Shown: positions 52,214 to 62,810 of the stretch, piece by piece
Layout: every line of letters starts with the position of its first letter
Numbering within the stretch: position 1 is the first letter of the stretch
From: Desulfosporosinus acidiphilus SJ4
Lineage (GTDB): Bacteria; Bacillota; Desulfitobacteriia; Desulfitobacteriales; Desulfitobacteriaceae
Length of the DNA stretch: 64,000 nt
Direction: 5' to 3'
Assembly: GCF_000255115.2 (NCBI RefSeq)
Contig: NC_018068.1
Coordinates: 558,001-622,000, forward strand
Translations under genes and position numbers: made by a program
The notes under the pieces: generated by a model
Databases searched by the model: none
Told to the model about the DNA's origin: nothing
Seen by the model: only the letters and a program-made list of their open reading frames with translations

Positions 52214-53332
52214 ATGAATGTCTTATCCTTGACCAACGAATTTGAGGAAGAGAGCTTTGGTGGGGCAGGTACAGCAGTCAGTGGTATTCTGCACCTGTTT
52301 AATCGCTTAGGTGTAGGTCAAACGGTTATTGTGCCGCGCAGTGATCTGACGCTGCCGAGATGGGAACTGCGTGGATTACAGTTGAAAGTTTTAGGATTGC
52401 CTCGGAACAGTCAGTATTTTGGTAACTTAGGTATGATCAAGGCAGAAACAGTACTTCACGAATTCCCGGAACTTAATCAAAGGTGGGACTTAATTCATTG
52501 TCATGCCATTAATTTTACCTCCCTAGCCTATACCCTTTCCGGCGGCGTAATACCGATTCTTTATTCAGTATATTCCTTTTTGCGCAAGGAATTGGGAGAT
52601 AGAGCAGAGGCGGAGCTGCAAGCACAATTTAATATTCAGGAGGATCTTTTGCTGCGCTGCCGGCGAATTCATGTGATAAGCCAAAGTGAACGAAACTATT
52701 TGCTGGATAGATTTCCTCGATACCTCTCTAAAACTGAAGTCGTATCCCTCGGCATTTCCCGGCCCCCTCAATGCTGGGAGCCAAAAACAGCAAATGAGTT
52801 TCTTTATGTTGGCAGGTTGCTGAATTATAAAGGGATCGAAGATTTAATTTTGGCTATAAATTTAGTAAGGCAGAGCGGGCGGCAAGTCCGGCTTAATATT
52901 ATTGGAAAAGCGGCGGACAGCTCCTATGAATCCCGACTAAGAAGCCTTGTCAATTCTAGAAAACTTGGAGCATCAGTCAAATTCTTGGGTTGGCTGCCAA
53001 GTTCAGAGGTATGGCGTTCGATGGGGCAGGCAGCAGGATTAGTGGTTCCCAGCCGGCGTGAAGCTTTCGGGCTTGTAGCCTTGGAGGGCATGGCCATCGG
53101 GGTTCCGGTGATTGCTTCCGGAGCAGGAGGACTTGCAGAATTAGTCACCGATGCTTGTGGTTTAACCTTTGAACCAGGGAATATCAAACAGTTAGCCAAT
53201 ACTTTGCGAAAAGCCATTGACCATCCGGCAATCCTAAGAAGTCTTGCCATCAGAGGCCATGAGAAAGCCGCAAGTTTAGAATGGGAGCGGCTTGCTCCGC
53301 GATATCTGATGCTCTTAAATTTCGCGAAATAG
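52214..53332 (+). CDS. GT4-family glycosyltransferase
   Basis: 372 residues, start preceded by GGAGG. The N-terminal lobe starts NVLSLTNEFEEESFGGAGTAV, as in glycogen-synthase-like GT4 enzymes. The C-terminal lobe has EFLYVGRLLNYKGIEDLI, VKFLGWLPSSE and VPSRREAFGLVALEGMAIGVP with the E-x7-E motif. It probably adds a sugar in the spore-surface or exopolysaccharide pathway. It has its own terminator and stands before the nucleotide-sugar operon. Confidence 0.92.
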   Translation: MNVLSLTNEFEEESFGGAGTAVSGILHLFNRLGVGQTVIVPRSDLTLPRWELRGLQLKVLGLPRNSQYFGNLGMIKAETVLHEFPELNQRWDLIHCHAINFTSLAYTLSGGVIPILYSVYSFLRKELGDRAEAELQAQFNIQEDLLLRCRRIHVISQSERNYLLDRFPRYLSKTEVVSLGISRPPQCWEPKTANEFLYVGRLLNYKGIEDLILAINLVRQSGRQVRLNIIGKAADSSYESRLRSLVNSRKLGASVKFLGWLPSSEVWRSMGQAAGLVVPSRREAFGLVALEGMAIGVPVIASGAGGLAELVTDACGLTFEPGNIKQLANTLRKAIDHPAILRSLAIRGHEKAASLEWERLAPRYLMLLNFAK

Positions 53333-53380
53333 TAAAATCCTATCGAGAAGGTCAAAATTTACTACGATTAAAACTCGGAA

Positions 53381-53417
53381 AAAGGAGCCCTTTGCTTAAA
53401 CGAAGGGCTCCCTTCTG
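53381..53417 (+). terminator. Terminator after GT4 gene
   Basis: GGAGCCCTT and AAGGGCTCC form a 9-bp stem, followed by CTTCTGC. Confidence 0.75.
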
Positions 53418-53477
53418 CATCCCTGCAGGAATCCGATTGCTTTATTGTACAAAGTGTGTCAGATATACGAACCCTGA

Positions 53478-53486
53478 CATAGGATA
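53478..53486 (+). promoter_or_regulatory. Candidate sporulation -10 for sugar operon
   Basis: CATAGGATA fits CATANNNTA, 33 bases ahead of the dehydratase start. No AC at the expected spacing. Confidence 0.4.
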
Positions 53487-53519
53487 TAGCAATCAGTGTT
53501 GAAGGGAGAAACGTCAAAA

Positions 53520-54506
53520 GTGTTGGAGGGAAAGCGGGTTTTGGTCACAGGAGCCGGTGGCTTTATCGGCAGTCACCTCACGGAAAACTTAGTCAGGAAT
53601 GGGGCTAAAGTCCGTGTTTTTATTCGTTATAATTCCCGTGATGGTCGTGGAAACTTAGAGGATTTGGAGCCGAGGATTCTTGATGAAATCGAAATCGTTG
53701 CCGGGGATTTGCGCGATGCTGATGTTATTGAGCGCTCGCTAAAAGGGTGCGATACTGTGTTTCATTTAGGTGCTTTAGTGGGAATTCCTTATTCCTATAA
53801 AAATCCTCGGGAAGTCGTGGAAACTAATGTTATGGGAACATTTAATGTTCTTACAGCCGCAAGGGATCTTGGCGTGGAACGAATTGTTCATACTTCAACC
53901 AGTGAAGTCTATGGTTCTGCGCGCTACGTTCCTATCGACGAAAATCATCCTCTTCAAGGCCAGTCTCCGTATTCAGCCAGTAAAATCGGGGCGGATAAGT
54001 TGGCTGAAAGCTTTTATGCTGCCTACGACTTACCTGTTGTGACAGTTAGGCCCTTTAATTGCTACGGGCCGAGGCAATCAGCGAGGGCCGTTATACCAAC
54101 GCTGATTACCCAGGCTGTGGCCTCTCAGGAAATACGACTTGGCAATATAGAAACTTTACGCGATTTTACTTTTGTAACAGATACAGTGGATGGGTTTCTA
54201 AAAGCTTCACAAAGGGAAGCTGCTCTTGGTAAGGTCATCAACGTTGGCTCGGGAAAAGAAATATCCATTGGAGAGTTGGCTCAGGTTATTATAAAGACTT
54301 TGGGAAGCAAGGCCCAGATTTTCATCGATGAGTCCAGGGTTCGCCCGAAACGCAGTGAGGTTAACCGTCTTCTGGCGGATAATCGCTTAGCTAAGGAAAT
54401 TCTCGGGTGGGAACCTCGTGTTTCCTTGGAAGAAGGGATCACTAAGACGATGGAGTGGATTTCCGGTCATTTGAACCGTTTTCAAATAGGAAAATACCAG
54501 ATATAG
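53520..54506 (+). CDS. NAD-dependent nucleotide-sugar 4,6-dehydratase (LegB-like)
   Basis: 328 residues from a GTG at 53520 with GGGAG about 11 bases ahead; a GTG at 53496 has no site. Extended SDR fold: VLVTGAGGFIGSHLTENL (NAD site), STSEVYGSARYVPIDENHP, catalytic YSASK, and RPFNCYGPRQSARAVIPT. The closest family I know is the LegB/UDP-N-acetylglucosamine 4,6-dehydratase group of legionaminic acid synthesis. It opens a five-gene operon with a nucleotidyltransferase, a reductase, a second dehydratase and a glycosyltransferase. Confidence 0.9.
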   Translation: MLEGKRVLVTGAGGFIGSHLTENLVRNGAKVRVFIRYNSRDGRGNLEDLEPRILDEIEIVAGDLRDADVIERSLKGCDTVFHLGALVGIPYSYKNPREVVETNVMGTFNVLTAARDLGVERIVHTSTSEVYGSARYVPIDENHPLQGQSPYSASKIGADKLAESFYAAYDLPVVTVRPFNCYGPRQSARAVIPTLITQAVASQEIRLGNIETLRDFTFVTDTVDGFLKASQREAALGKVINVGSGKEISIGELAQVIIKTLGSKAQIFIDESRVRPKRSEVNRLLADNRLAKEILGWEPRVSLEEGITKTMEWISGHLNRFQIGKYQI

Positions 54507-54523
54507 GGGAAGGGGGGAAGACA

Positions 54524-55216
54524 ATGCAAACCATTATATTGGCGGGCGGTCGTGGAATACGGTTAGATCCATTTTCCCGAATTTTGCCCAAACCTCTTTT
54601 TCCGATTGGCGATAAACCCATTGCAGAGATCCTTGTGGAACAACTCAAACTTGCAGGTGTTCAAGAAATCATCATGTGCTTAGGTTATCTTGCTGATCTT
54701 ATGAAACTTTACTTTCAAGATGGAAGCTATTACGACTTAACCATTCGTTATTCACTAGAAACAACCCCTTTAGGAACGGCAGGTCCTTTAAGATTGGTTG
54801 ATAACTTAGAAGACAATTTTTTGGTTGTCAATGGGGATGAATTGACAACCTTAGACTTTAGGAGGTTGTATGACCATCATTTAGCAACAAAGGCTGATAT
54901 GACGGTGGCGGTGCATAAGAAGTCTGTTAGTTCGTCATTCGGGGTCTTGGAAACGAAGGATGGTCAAATCATTTCTTATTCAGAAAAACCATCGATGGAC
55001 TATTGGGCAAGCATGGGGATTTATGTGGTTAATAAGAGAATTCTTCCCTTGATTCCAGAAAATCAACGATTTGATATGCCGGACCTAGTTCAGCGCCTTC
55101 TCCTTGAACAAGCCAAGGTTGTGAGCTATGAGAGTCAAGACCTTTGGTTTGACATTGGGACGATGGCGGATCTTGAAAAAGCCAAAGAACAATTTGACAC
55201 GGTTAGGTTTTTATAA
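54524..55216 (+). CDS. Sugar-1-phosphate nucleotidyltransferase
   Basis: 230 residues from the ATG at 54524, which has AAGGGGGGAAG upstream; longer in-frame starts lie in the previous gene. The active-site motif IILAGGRGIRLDPFSRILPKPLFPIGDKP is at the N-terminus, and VVNGDELT carries the metal Asp. It joins a sugar phosphate to a nucleoside triphosphate to make the donor sugar for the operon. Similar to mannose-1-phosphate guanylyltransferase-like proteins; the base is not predictable. Confidence 0.92.
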   Translation: MQTIILAGGRGIRLDPFSRILPKPLFPIGDKPIAEILVEQLKLAGVQEIIMCLGYLADLMKLYFQDGSYYDLTIRYSLETTPLGTAGPLRLVDNLEDNFLVVNGDELTTLDFRRLYDHHLATKADMTVAVHKKSVSSSFGVLETKDGQIISYSEKPSMDYWASMGIYVVNKRILPLIPENQRFDMPDLVQRLLLEQAKVVSYESQDLWFDIGTMADLEKAKEQFDTVRFL

Positions 55217-55232
55217 GGAGCGAGAGAAGGGT

Positions 55233-56117
55233 ATGAAAAAAGTATTGGTCCTGGGCGCAACAGGGATGTTAGGGCATACCCTCTTTAATTATCTTTCGGA
55301 AGCACCCTGTCTCGATGTCTATGCCACGGTTCGTTCAGCGAAGGAATTATCGGGTTGGCTGTCAATCGCCAAAATTAAGAAGCTCTACTCCGGTATAGAC
55401 ATTCTGCAGACAGACTGTATTGTCAAGGTTTTGTCTGAGGTTAAGCCCGATATCGTTGTGAATTGTATTGGAATCATTAAACAGCTTCCCGAAGCCCAAG
55501 ATCCAATCACGACGCTAACGGTGAACGCCCTGTTACCCCATCGCTTAGCCCGGCTTTGCAGTGCCTCAGGTGCGCGCTTTATTCACATCAGTTCAGATTG
55601 TGTTTTTGATGGGTCAAAAGGGAATTATGATGAACGTGATTTTTCGAATGCCGCTGATCTTTACGGGAGGACTAAATTTCTTGGGGAAGTTACCTATCCT
55701 CATTGCCTTACGCTTCGCACCTCCATTATTGGCCATGAATTAAAAGGTAACTTCGGGCTGGTTGAATGGTTTTTGGGCCAGAAGGAAAAGGTTCGGGGGT
55801 TTAGAAAAGTCGTCTATTCCGGGTTGCCCACCGTTGAATTTTCAAGGATTATCCGTGACTACGTAATCCCGAATCCGGAATTAAGCGGACTTTATCACGT
55901 ATCAACCAGTCCTATCTCAAAATATGAGCTGCTTAAACTTATTGCCGTAAAGTACAAGAAAACGATTGATATTGAACCGGATAACAGTATTCGGCTGGAT
56001 CGATCATTAGACTCTTCCAAATTCCGCGCTCTTACGGGTTATAATCCGCCCGGGTGGGCAGAACTGATCCGTGAGATGCATCACCACTATTTGCAAGGCC
56101 CATATCAAATACGTTAA
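55233..56117 (+). CDS. RmlD-like nucleotide-sugar reductase
   Basis: 294 residues from the ATG at 55233, preceded by AGAAGGGT. Motifs: VLVLGATGMLGHTLFNYL (cofactor site), NCIGIIKQLPEAQDP, HISSDCVFDGSKGNYDE and the catalytic YGRTKFLGE. It belongs to the RmlD (dTDP-4-dehydrorhamnose reductase) superfamily. Lying directly before a CapE-like dehydratase, it could reduce that enzyme's keto product, as CapF does in UDP-FucNAc synthesis. Confidence 0.9.
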   Translation: MKKVLVLGATGMLGHTLFNYLSEAPCLDVYATVRSAKELSGWLSIAKIKKLYSGIDILQTDCIVKVLSEVKPDIVVNCIGIIKQLPEAQDPITTLTVNALLPHRLARLCSASGARFIHISSDCVFDGSKGNYDERDFSNAADLYGRTKFLGEVTYPHCLTLRTSIIGHELKGNFGLVEWFLGQKEKVRGFRKVVYSGLPTVEFSRIIRDYVIPNPELSGLYHVSTSPISKYELLKLIAVKYKKTIDIEPDNSIRLDRSLDSSKFRALTGYNPPGWAELIREMHHHYLQGPYQIR

Positions 56118-56140
56118 GAGGTCTATCAAGGGGGATGAAC

Positions 56141-57202
56141 ATGGAACTTTTTGATGATAAAGTCATCGTCATTACCGGGGGAACGGGTTCACTGGGTAAG
56201 GTCCTGACCCGCCGACTGTTGAAAAAGGAGCTTGGTTCCCCGAAGAAAATTATTATTTTTTCCCGGGATGAAGCAAAGCAACATGCCATGCGGGTTGAGT
56301 ATCAGAATAAACAGAAGGTTACGGACGAAGTTATTTATGACAATTTCACTCGCTTAATTGAGTTTCGTATCGGAGATATCCGGGATTATCCGTCCGTTTG
56401 TTCGGTATTAAAGGATGCCAACATTGTTATCAATGCGGCAGCTTTAAAACAAGTTCCGTCATGTGAGTATTTTCCCTTTGAGGCTGTGCGAACGAATATC
56501 ATCGGAGCGGAAAATATCATACGCGGCATTGCCGAAAACAATCTTCCAGTAGAAACAGTTGTTGGAGTTTCAACGGATAAAGCTTGTAAGCCGGTAAACT
56601 CGATGGGAATTTCCAAAGCTATGCAGGAAAGAATGTTTATCACTGCCAATGTGCTCATTCCCAAGACGAGATTTATTTGCGTACGTTACGGTAATGTTTT
56701 GGCTTCCAGGGGTTCGGTGATTCCCTTATTTCATGAGCAGATCAAGCATGGTGGTCCTCTAACGATTACTACGAAAGAAATGACCCGCTTTTTATTACCC
56801 TTAGAAAGTGCTGTCGATACCATTATTGCAGCTCTGACAGGGGCAAAACCCGGTGAAATCTATATTCCTAAAATTCCCGCAGCCCGGATTGAGGATGTCG
56901 CGAAAGCCCTCATTGGAAACCGCCAGATTCCCATAACTTATACAGGAATTCGCCCGGGAGAAAAAGTGCACGAAGTTTTAATTTCCGAAGAAGAGGCTTG
57001 GAGGGCCTATGATCGGGGCGATTATTATGCCATTAAGCCGATGCTTCCTGAACTGTTTGTGGCAGAACCCGGCCAACAGCCTTTAGTAAAAGAGTATAGT
57101 TCCGGAGATTTTCTTATGACCTTTGAAGAAACGGCAGCTTTATTAAAAAAACAACACCTTTTAATAGAACAATTTCGAGATGAAGGAGAATTTTTACGTT
57201 GA
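56141..57202 (+). CDS. UDP-N-acetylglucosamine 4,6-dehydratase (CapE/PseB-like)
   Basis: 353 residues from the ATG at 56141, preceded by AAGGGGG; the ATG at 56135 overlaps that site. Motifs: VIVITGGTGSLGKVLTRRLL, FSRDEAKQHAMR, AALKQVPSCEYFPFEAVRTN, VGVSTDKACKPVNSMG and the ISK active-site region. These match the Polysacc_synt_2 group (CapE, PseB, FlaA1). It removes water from UDP-GlcNAc to give the keto sugar used for FucNAc- or pseudaminate-type sugars. It overlaps the next gene by four bases. Confidence 0.92.
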   Translation: MELFDDKVIVITGGTGSLGKVLTRRLLKKELGSPKKIIIFSRDEAKQHAMRVEYQNKQKVTDEVIYDNFTRLIEFRIGDIRDYPSVCSVLKDANIVINAAALKQVPSCEYFPFEAVRTNIIGAENIIRGIAENNLPVETVVGVSTDKACKPVNSMGISKAMQERMFITANVLIPKTRFICVRYGNVLASRGSVIPLFHEQIKHGGPLTITTKEMTRFLLPLESAVDTIIAALTGAKPGEIYIPKIPAARIEDVAKALIGNRQIPITYTGIRPGEKVHEVLISEEEAWRAYDRGDYYAIKPMLPELFVAEPGQQPLVKEYSSGDFLMTFEETAALLKKQHLLIEQFRDEGEFLR

Positions 57203-59988
57203 AGAACTACAGCATCGTTTGTATATGCCAAATCTATAATGAACTCTGTAAGGACAACCTGGAACGGTTTGTGAATTATGTCCTGCCTTTAGTGAGTCAT
57301 TTGGTGGTTTATGATGACGGCAGTACAGATGGCAGTTACGAATATTTGCTTCAACGAACTCCCTATGTAATCAGAGGCACGAAGAATGACTTTGTGAACG
57401 AGCGAAGCCACAAGCAGCTTCTTTTGGAGGAGGCTCTAAAGCTTGACCCGGATTTTATCTTGTGGCTGGATGCGGATGAAGTGCTGACGGCCAATGCCGC
57501 GGAGAAACTTCAAGAGTTATGCAGAGAGTGTGATGAAAATCAGTTCGACGCTGTCAATATGCATGAGATAAATCTCTGGCGCAGTAATTCATGGCAAAGG
57601 ATGGACAGCTTGTATGATCAAGGCTGGTTTTGCCGCCTCTGGCGGGTTGTCCCCGGAATTCGTTTTTACGACACTAAACCCGGACTTCATCAACCGTTAT
57701 TTCCTTCAACGATCCGGAGCGTAAAATGGACTCTTGACGTCCAGGTTTTGCATTACGGTTTTTCCTCTAAGCAGCGGCTGGCTTATAAGTATCTTATTTA
57801 TAAGTCCCACGGACAACGGGGCTATGATATGCTGGATCGCTTAATCAGCGAGGAGAAACTTGTAACCGCAAGGGTTCCTCAGGAACTCTTTCCGGAAGGT
57901 TTGTGGGTCGATGACGCAGAGCCCCAGCCTTTGACCTTTGAGGAATCTCTTGCCTATGTGGAAAGCTATCGGGAAGAAGTGTTCCGACCGAGATTTTCTA
58001 TTGTCTGTTTGGTTTATAAGAGCGTGGAATGGTTGAAATTTGTTTATGAACAGGTCTTTAAGTATAACGATATGAGTGATAAAGAATTTTACTTTGTGGC
58101 TAATGATGCCAACGCGTCCGTGCTGAATTATTTAGCCGATCATTACATTCCTCATTATGTTTTTACCAATACTCCCGAGCAGCAAAAGGAATGGTATGTC
58201 AATAATGTATATCGTGCCTACAATTTTGCTGCGGCCAAAGCCCAGGGAGATTTTATTATTTTTATCAATACGGATATGGCTTTTTCAGCGGGTTGGTTTG
58301 ATCATCTGTGGCGTGCTTATGACGGAAAGAATTGTGTTGCTTCGCGCTTAGTGGAGTCCGGGAAGCTGCCCAGCGGTCAGTACGGAGTGGAAAGAGACTG
58401 CGGCAGGGATTATTCCACGTATCGAGAGGACGAGTTTTTGGAATTTGCCCGAGGGCTTTCAGAATCCAAATTAATGGACGGCGGGCTGTTTATGCCCCTT
58501 TTAATCCGTAAAGAACATTTCCTAAGTGTCGGGGGCTATCCGGAAGGACAGGTTGTTTTGGGCAGTGATTTAAATCAGCCGGTGATTGCTCGAAGGGGAG
58601 AAGCTTGCCTATCCGGGGATACCGCTTTAATGTTAAAACTTCAGGCCTTGGGGATAAAGCATCAAACAGCCTTTGACAGCATCGCCTATCATTTTCAGTG
58701 GGGAGAACTTGATAGTTTAGCAACAACGCAGGCAGTTTCTAAGGAAATTAAAATTGCCGTCTGCAATGATTTATCTTTAGGATCGATGGAGGAAAAAGTT
58801 TTTTGGACAACTTTGCAAGAATCCTTGCCTGCTTCAGTTAATGTCCATCAGCAAATTGCCGGGATAAAGGGCAATTACACGGATAAGGCCCGAAACTATA
58901 TTTATCGACATCATCCGGAAGTCGAAGTGATACTGCAAAATGCGGCATTTATTAATACCATTGATGAAACACGTTATACAATAGCCTTTCTGCAAGATAA
59001 TGTTAGATCCTTAGATATAGACAATGAGCAGCAAGAGGAAAACCTCCGGCGAGCCGACAAACTCGTCACGAATTCTATTCAAACCGCCTTAGCCTATCCG
59101 GAATATGACTTTGAAATCATTCCTTGTGATACTGATGCAAGACAAAAGTGGCAGCAGTTACTACAGGCCATTTTTAAAGAACTTATGATAAAGAAAGTTA
59201 CCTCTCAAAGGAAAGCCCCGAAGCATAAGGTATCCATCATAATTACCACCTTCCAGAGAACTCATTTGTTAAGGTGGGGCCTTTATTCCTTATCCCTCCA
59301 GACGATCCCTTATGAGTTTGAAACCATTGTGGTCAATGACGGTATAGAGGATGAAACAGAAGAGATCTGCAACGAGTTCAAGGAAAAGCTTAATTTGAAC
59401 TATATTTTTACCGGGCAAAGAAATGTAGGTAGTGCTCCAGTTTGGCGAGTGCCCGGATTCGCGATAAATATTGGGGTAAAGCAGGCTTCCGGGGACATTT
59501 TGGTTATGTGCTGTGCGGAAATGTTTCATGTCAATGAAACCATAGCTAAGCTTATCAAGCCGATCTTAGATAAGCCGAAACTATTAGCTATTCCTGTGGG
59601 AAAAGATGACCGTACGGGTGCTTTGTTGGCAAGTGTCGACAGAAATAACGGAACCTTTGAACCGGAAATTTTCGACGGCTGTATCGGGTTAGATACAAGG
59701 ATGCCATTTTTGATGGCTTTGCACCGCAGTCAATTTACCGAGATAGGAGGCTACGATGAAGATTTTATCGGGATTGCCTATGATGATCGGGATTTGATCG
59801 ATCGTTTATTGCAGAATGGCTGTAAATATTGTCCGACAGATGCGGTAACGGTGCATTTGTATCATCCGCGAGCAGAGGGTTATTATGAAGGCGGAGGTCC
59901 TCCGGAATGGGATTATAACAAGAATCTCTACTTTTCCAGGGTAGGTAAAATTATCAGGAACGAGGGCAGAGAGTGGGGGAAATTATAG
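57199..59988 (+). CDS. Three-domain glycosyltransferase
   Basis: 929 residues from a TTG (AAGGAGAA 8 bases upstream) that overlaps the dehydratase stop. Domain 1 (1-230) is GT2: CQIYNELCKDNLERFV, VYDDGSTDGS, LWLDADEVL. Domain 2 (about 270-500) is GT2-like: SIVCLVYKSVEWLKFV, FIIFINTDMAFSAGW, GGYPEGQ. A middle region of unclear fold follows. Domain 3 (about 670-929) is GT2: VSIIITTFQRTHLLRWGL, VVNDGIEDET, and IGGYDEDFIGIAYDDRDLI. It closes the sugar operon and may build a short oligosaccharide on a surface protein. Confidence 0.9.
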   Translation: MKNYSIVCICQIYNELCKDNLERFVNYVLPLVSHLVVYDDGSTDGSYEYLLQRTPYVIRGTKNDFVNERSHKQLLLEEALKLDPDFILWLDADEVLTANAAEKLQELCRECDENQFDAVNMHEINLWRSNSWQRMDSLYDQGWFCRLWRVVPGIRFYDTKPGLHQPLFPSTIRSVKWTLDVQVLHYGFSSKQRLAYKYLIYKSHGQRGYDMLDRLISEEKLVTARVPQELFPEGLWVDDAEPQPLTFEESLAYVESYREEVFRPRFSIVCLVYKSVEWLKFVYEQVFKYNDMSDKEFYFVANDANASVLNYLADHYIPHYVFTNTPEQQKEWYVNNVYRAYNFAAAKAQGDFIIFINTDMAFSAGWFDHLWRAYDGKNCVASRLVESGKLPSGQYGVERDCGRDYSTYREDEFLEFARGLSESKLMDGGLFMPLLIRKEHFLSVGGYPEGQVVLGSDLNQPVIARRGEACLSGDTALMLKLQALGIKHQTAFDSIAYHFQWGELDSLATTQAVSKEIKIAVCNDLSLGSMEEKVFWTTLQESLPASVNVHQQIAGIKGNYTDKARNYIYRHHPEVEVILQNAAFINTIDETRYTIAFLQDNVRSLDIDNEQQEENLRRADKLVTNSIQTALAYPEYDFEIIPCDTDARQKWQQLLQAIFKELMIKKVTSQRKAPKHKVSIIITTFQRTHLLRWGLYSLSLQTIPYEFETIVVNDGIEDETEEICNEFKEKLNLNYIFTGQRNVGSAPVWRVPGFAINIGVKQASGDILVMCCAEMFHVNETIAKLIKPILDKPKLLAIPVGKDDRTGALLASVDRNNGTFEPEIFDGCIGLDTRMPFLMALHRSQFTEIGGYDEDFIGIAYDDRDLIDRLLQNGCKYCPTDAVTVHLYHPRAEGYYEGGGPPEWDYNKNLYFSRVGKIIRNEGREWGKL

Positions 59989-59996
59989 AAGCGTTG

Positions 59997-60038
59997 AGAT
60001 GTCGGCTGCTGAGTTAAATTAGCAGTCGCTTCTTTTTG
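59997..60038 (+). terminator. Terminator of sugar operon
   Basis: Nested stems: AGAAGCG with CGCTTCT outside and CTGCT/AGCAG inside, followed by TTTTTGG. Confidence 0.75.
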
Positions 60039-60148
60039 GGTAGAAGAGTTTATTTTCATAACCGCTGGTTTACTCTTCTTTCGAAGTTACCTTGCTTGAG
60101 GTCTGAGTTCTGAAATGGGATATTAATGAAAATAGACCTTTATTTGTA

Positions 60149-60176
60149 ACGTTAAGTGGACAAAACCAATATAATA
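60149..60176 (+). promoter_or_regulatory. Near-consensus sigmaK promoter
   Basis: AC at 60149-60150, 17 bases, then AATATAATA (first base mismatched to CATANNNTA). It precedes the first TTGL-domain gene. Confidence 0.4.
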
Positions 60177-60207
60177 AAGAAGCTTATTAAACCTGGAGGT
60201 GAATTGC

Positions 60208-60552
60208 TTGCCATATTTTACAACAGGATTAATTAATAATTCCTGGAATGGCGTCGGGAAAAAGACTGTAAGTCTTAACGTAGAGATTTCTAATGAGGAT
60301 ACATCGACAGTTGCGGTTCAAATTGACGGTTATTTTTATAAAGGACAGCAAAAGTTCAAGTATGTCGATGAATTCTTCGTTATATCTTCCGGAACTGTAG
60401 ACCAAAGAAATTTTAACAGCATTTATGATGACTTCGAATTTCAGGTATTTGTAAGTTCTTATGATACCCATGTTTCTATCAGGCGAGTGGAGGCAAACGG
60501 AAAGGCTACACCAGTCTTGCCGATGATCTCTTCAGAATTGCATCCGATCTAA
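60208..60552 (+). CDS. TTGL-domain protein 1, spore-surface candidate
   Basis: 114 residues from the TTG at 60208, with GGAGGTGA 5 bases upstream; a GTG at 60199 overlaps that site. It is a single all-beta domain: YFTTGLINNSWNG, VSLNVEISNEDTSTVAVQI, FFVISSGTVDQRNF, FEFQVFVSS, ISSELHPI. It is the most diverged of four tandem paralogues (60208, 60696, 61087, 63058). No signal peptide. In the two collagen proteins the same domain stands at the N-terminus, suggesting that it anchors or caps them. Confidence 0.75.
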   Translation: MPYFTTGLINNSWNGVGKKTVSLNVEISNEDTSTVAVQIDGYFYKGQQKFKYVDEFFVISSGTVDQRNFNSIYDDFEFQVFVSSYDTHVSIRRVEANGKATPVLPMISSELHPI

Positions 60553-60639
60553 AGACCATCGGTAGATGGTAACTTTCAAAGACTTTTCTCAGAGTCATGC
60601 TTATAGATCCAGTGAAGATCTATGTTAAGGAGATCTGTA

Positions 60640-60667
60640 ACAAATCGTGTACAAGCTGCGTAATATA
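60640..60667 (+). promoter_or_regulatory. Near-consensus sigmaK promoter
   Basis: AC at 60640-60641, 17 bases, then CGTAATATA (second base mismatched). It precedes the second TTGL-domain gene. Confidence 0.4.
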
Positions 60668-60695
60668 AAGTACCGCAAACAAGGAGGTGCTGGGA

Positions 60696-61040
60696 ATGGC
60701 TTCATTAACGACTGGTTTGATAGATAACACTGCGGTATCGGGCGTTAGACCAAGTACAACGCTTTCAGTATTGATATCAAACGATGATATTACAAGCGCA
60801 TCAGTTCAAATTGAGGGATTTTTCCAAAGCGGGAGTACAAAAGTGCAGTATGTACAAGAACTGTTTTCACTGCCTGCAGGAGGCGTAGCTTCAAGAAATT
60901 ATAATGTTCAATTTGATGCTTTTGAATTTCAGTTTATCGTAAGTTCTTCAGCCGTCAATGTATCGGTTTGGGGAAAAGATTCTGCAGGAAACCTAACGAC
61001 AGCACAGAGATTGGTTGCTCAGGAGGTTAATCCTTTTTAA
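60696..61040 (+). CDS. TTGL-domain protein 2, spore-surface candidate
   Basis: 114 residues, ATG preceded by AAGGAGGTG. SLTTGLIDNTAVSGVRPS, ISNDDITSASVQIEGFF, LFSLPAGGVASRNYNVQFDA, VSVWGKDSAGNL and RLVAQEVNPF align along the whole length with the N-terminal domain of the next gene. It stands alone without a collagen tail. It is 47 bases upstream of the collagen gene and probably co-transcribed with it. Confidence 0.8.
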   Translation: MASLTTGLIDNTAVSGVRPSTTLSVLISNDDITSASVQIEGFFQSGSTKVQYVQELFSLPAGGVASRNYNVQFDAFEFQFIVSSSAVNVSVWGKDSAGNLTTAQRLVAQEVNPF

Positions 61041-61071
61041 ACGTGTTTTAAATTCAAAATAAAAATGATGA

Positions 61072-62754
<1,683 letters not shown>

Positions 62755-62772
62755 TTTCTATATCAAGGGCCA

Positions 62773-62810
62773 GCTGCACTATGTATGAATTGTAGTGCAG
62801 CATTCTTTTT
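62773..62810 (+). terminator. Terminator after collagen gene
   Basis: GCTGCACTA and TAGTGCAGC form a 9-bp stem, followed by ATTCTTTTTG. Confidence 0.85.
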
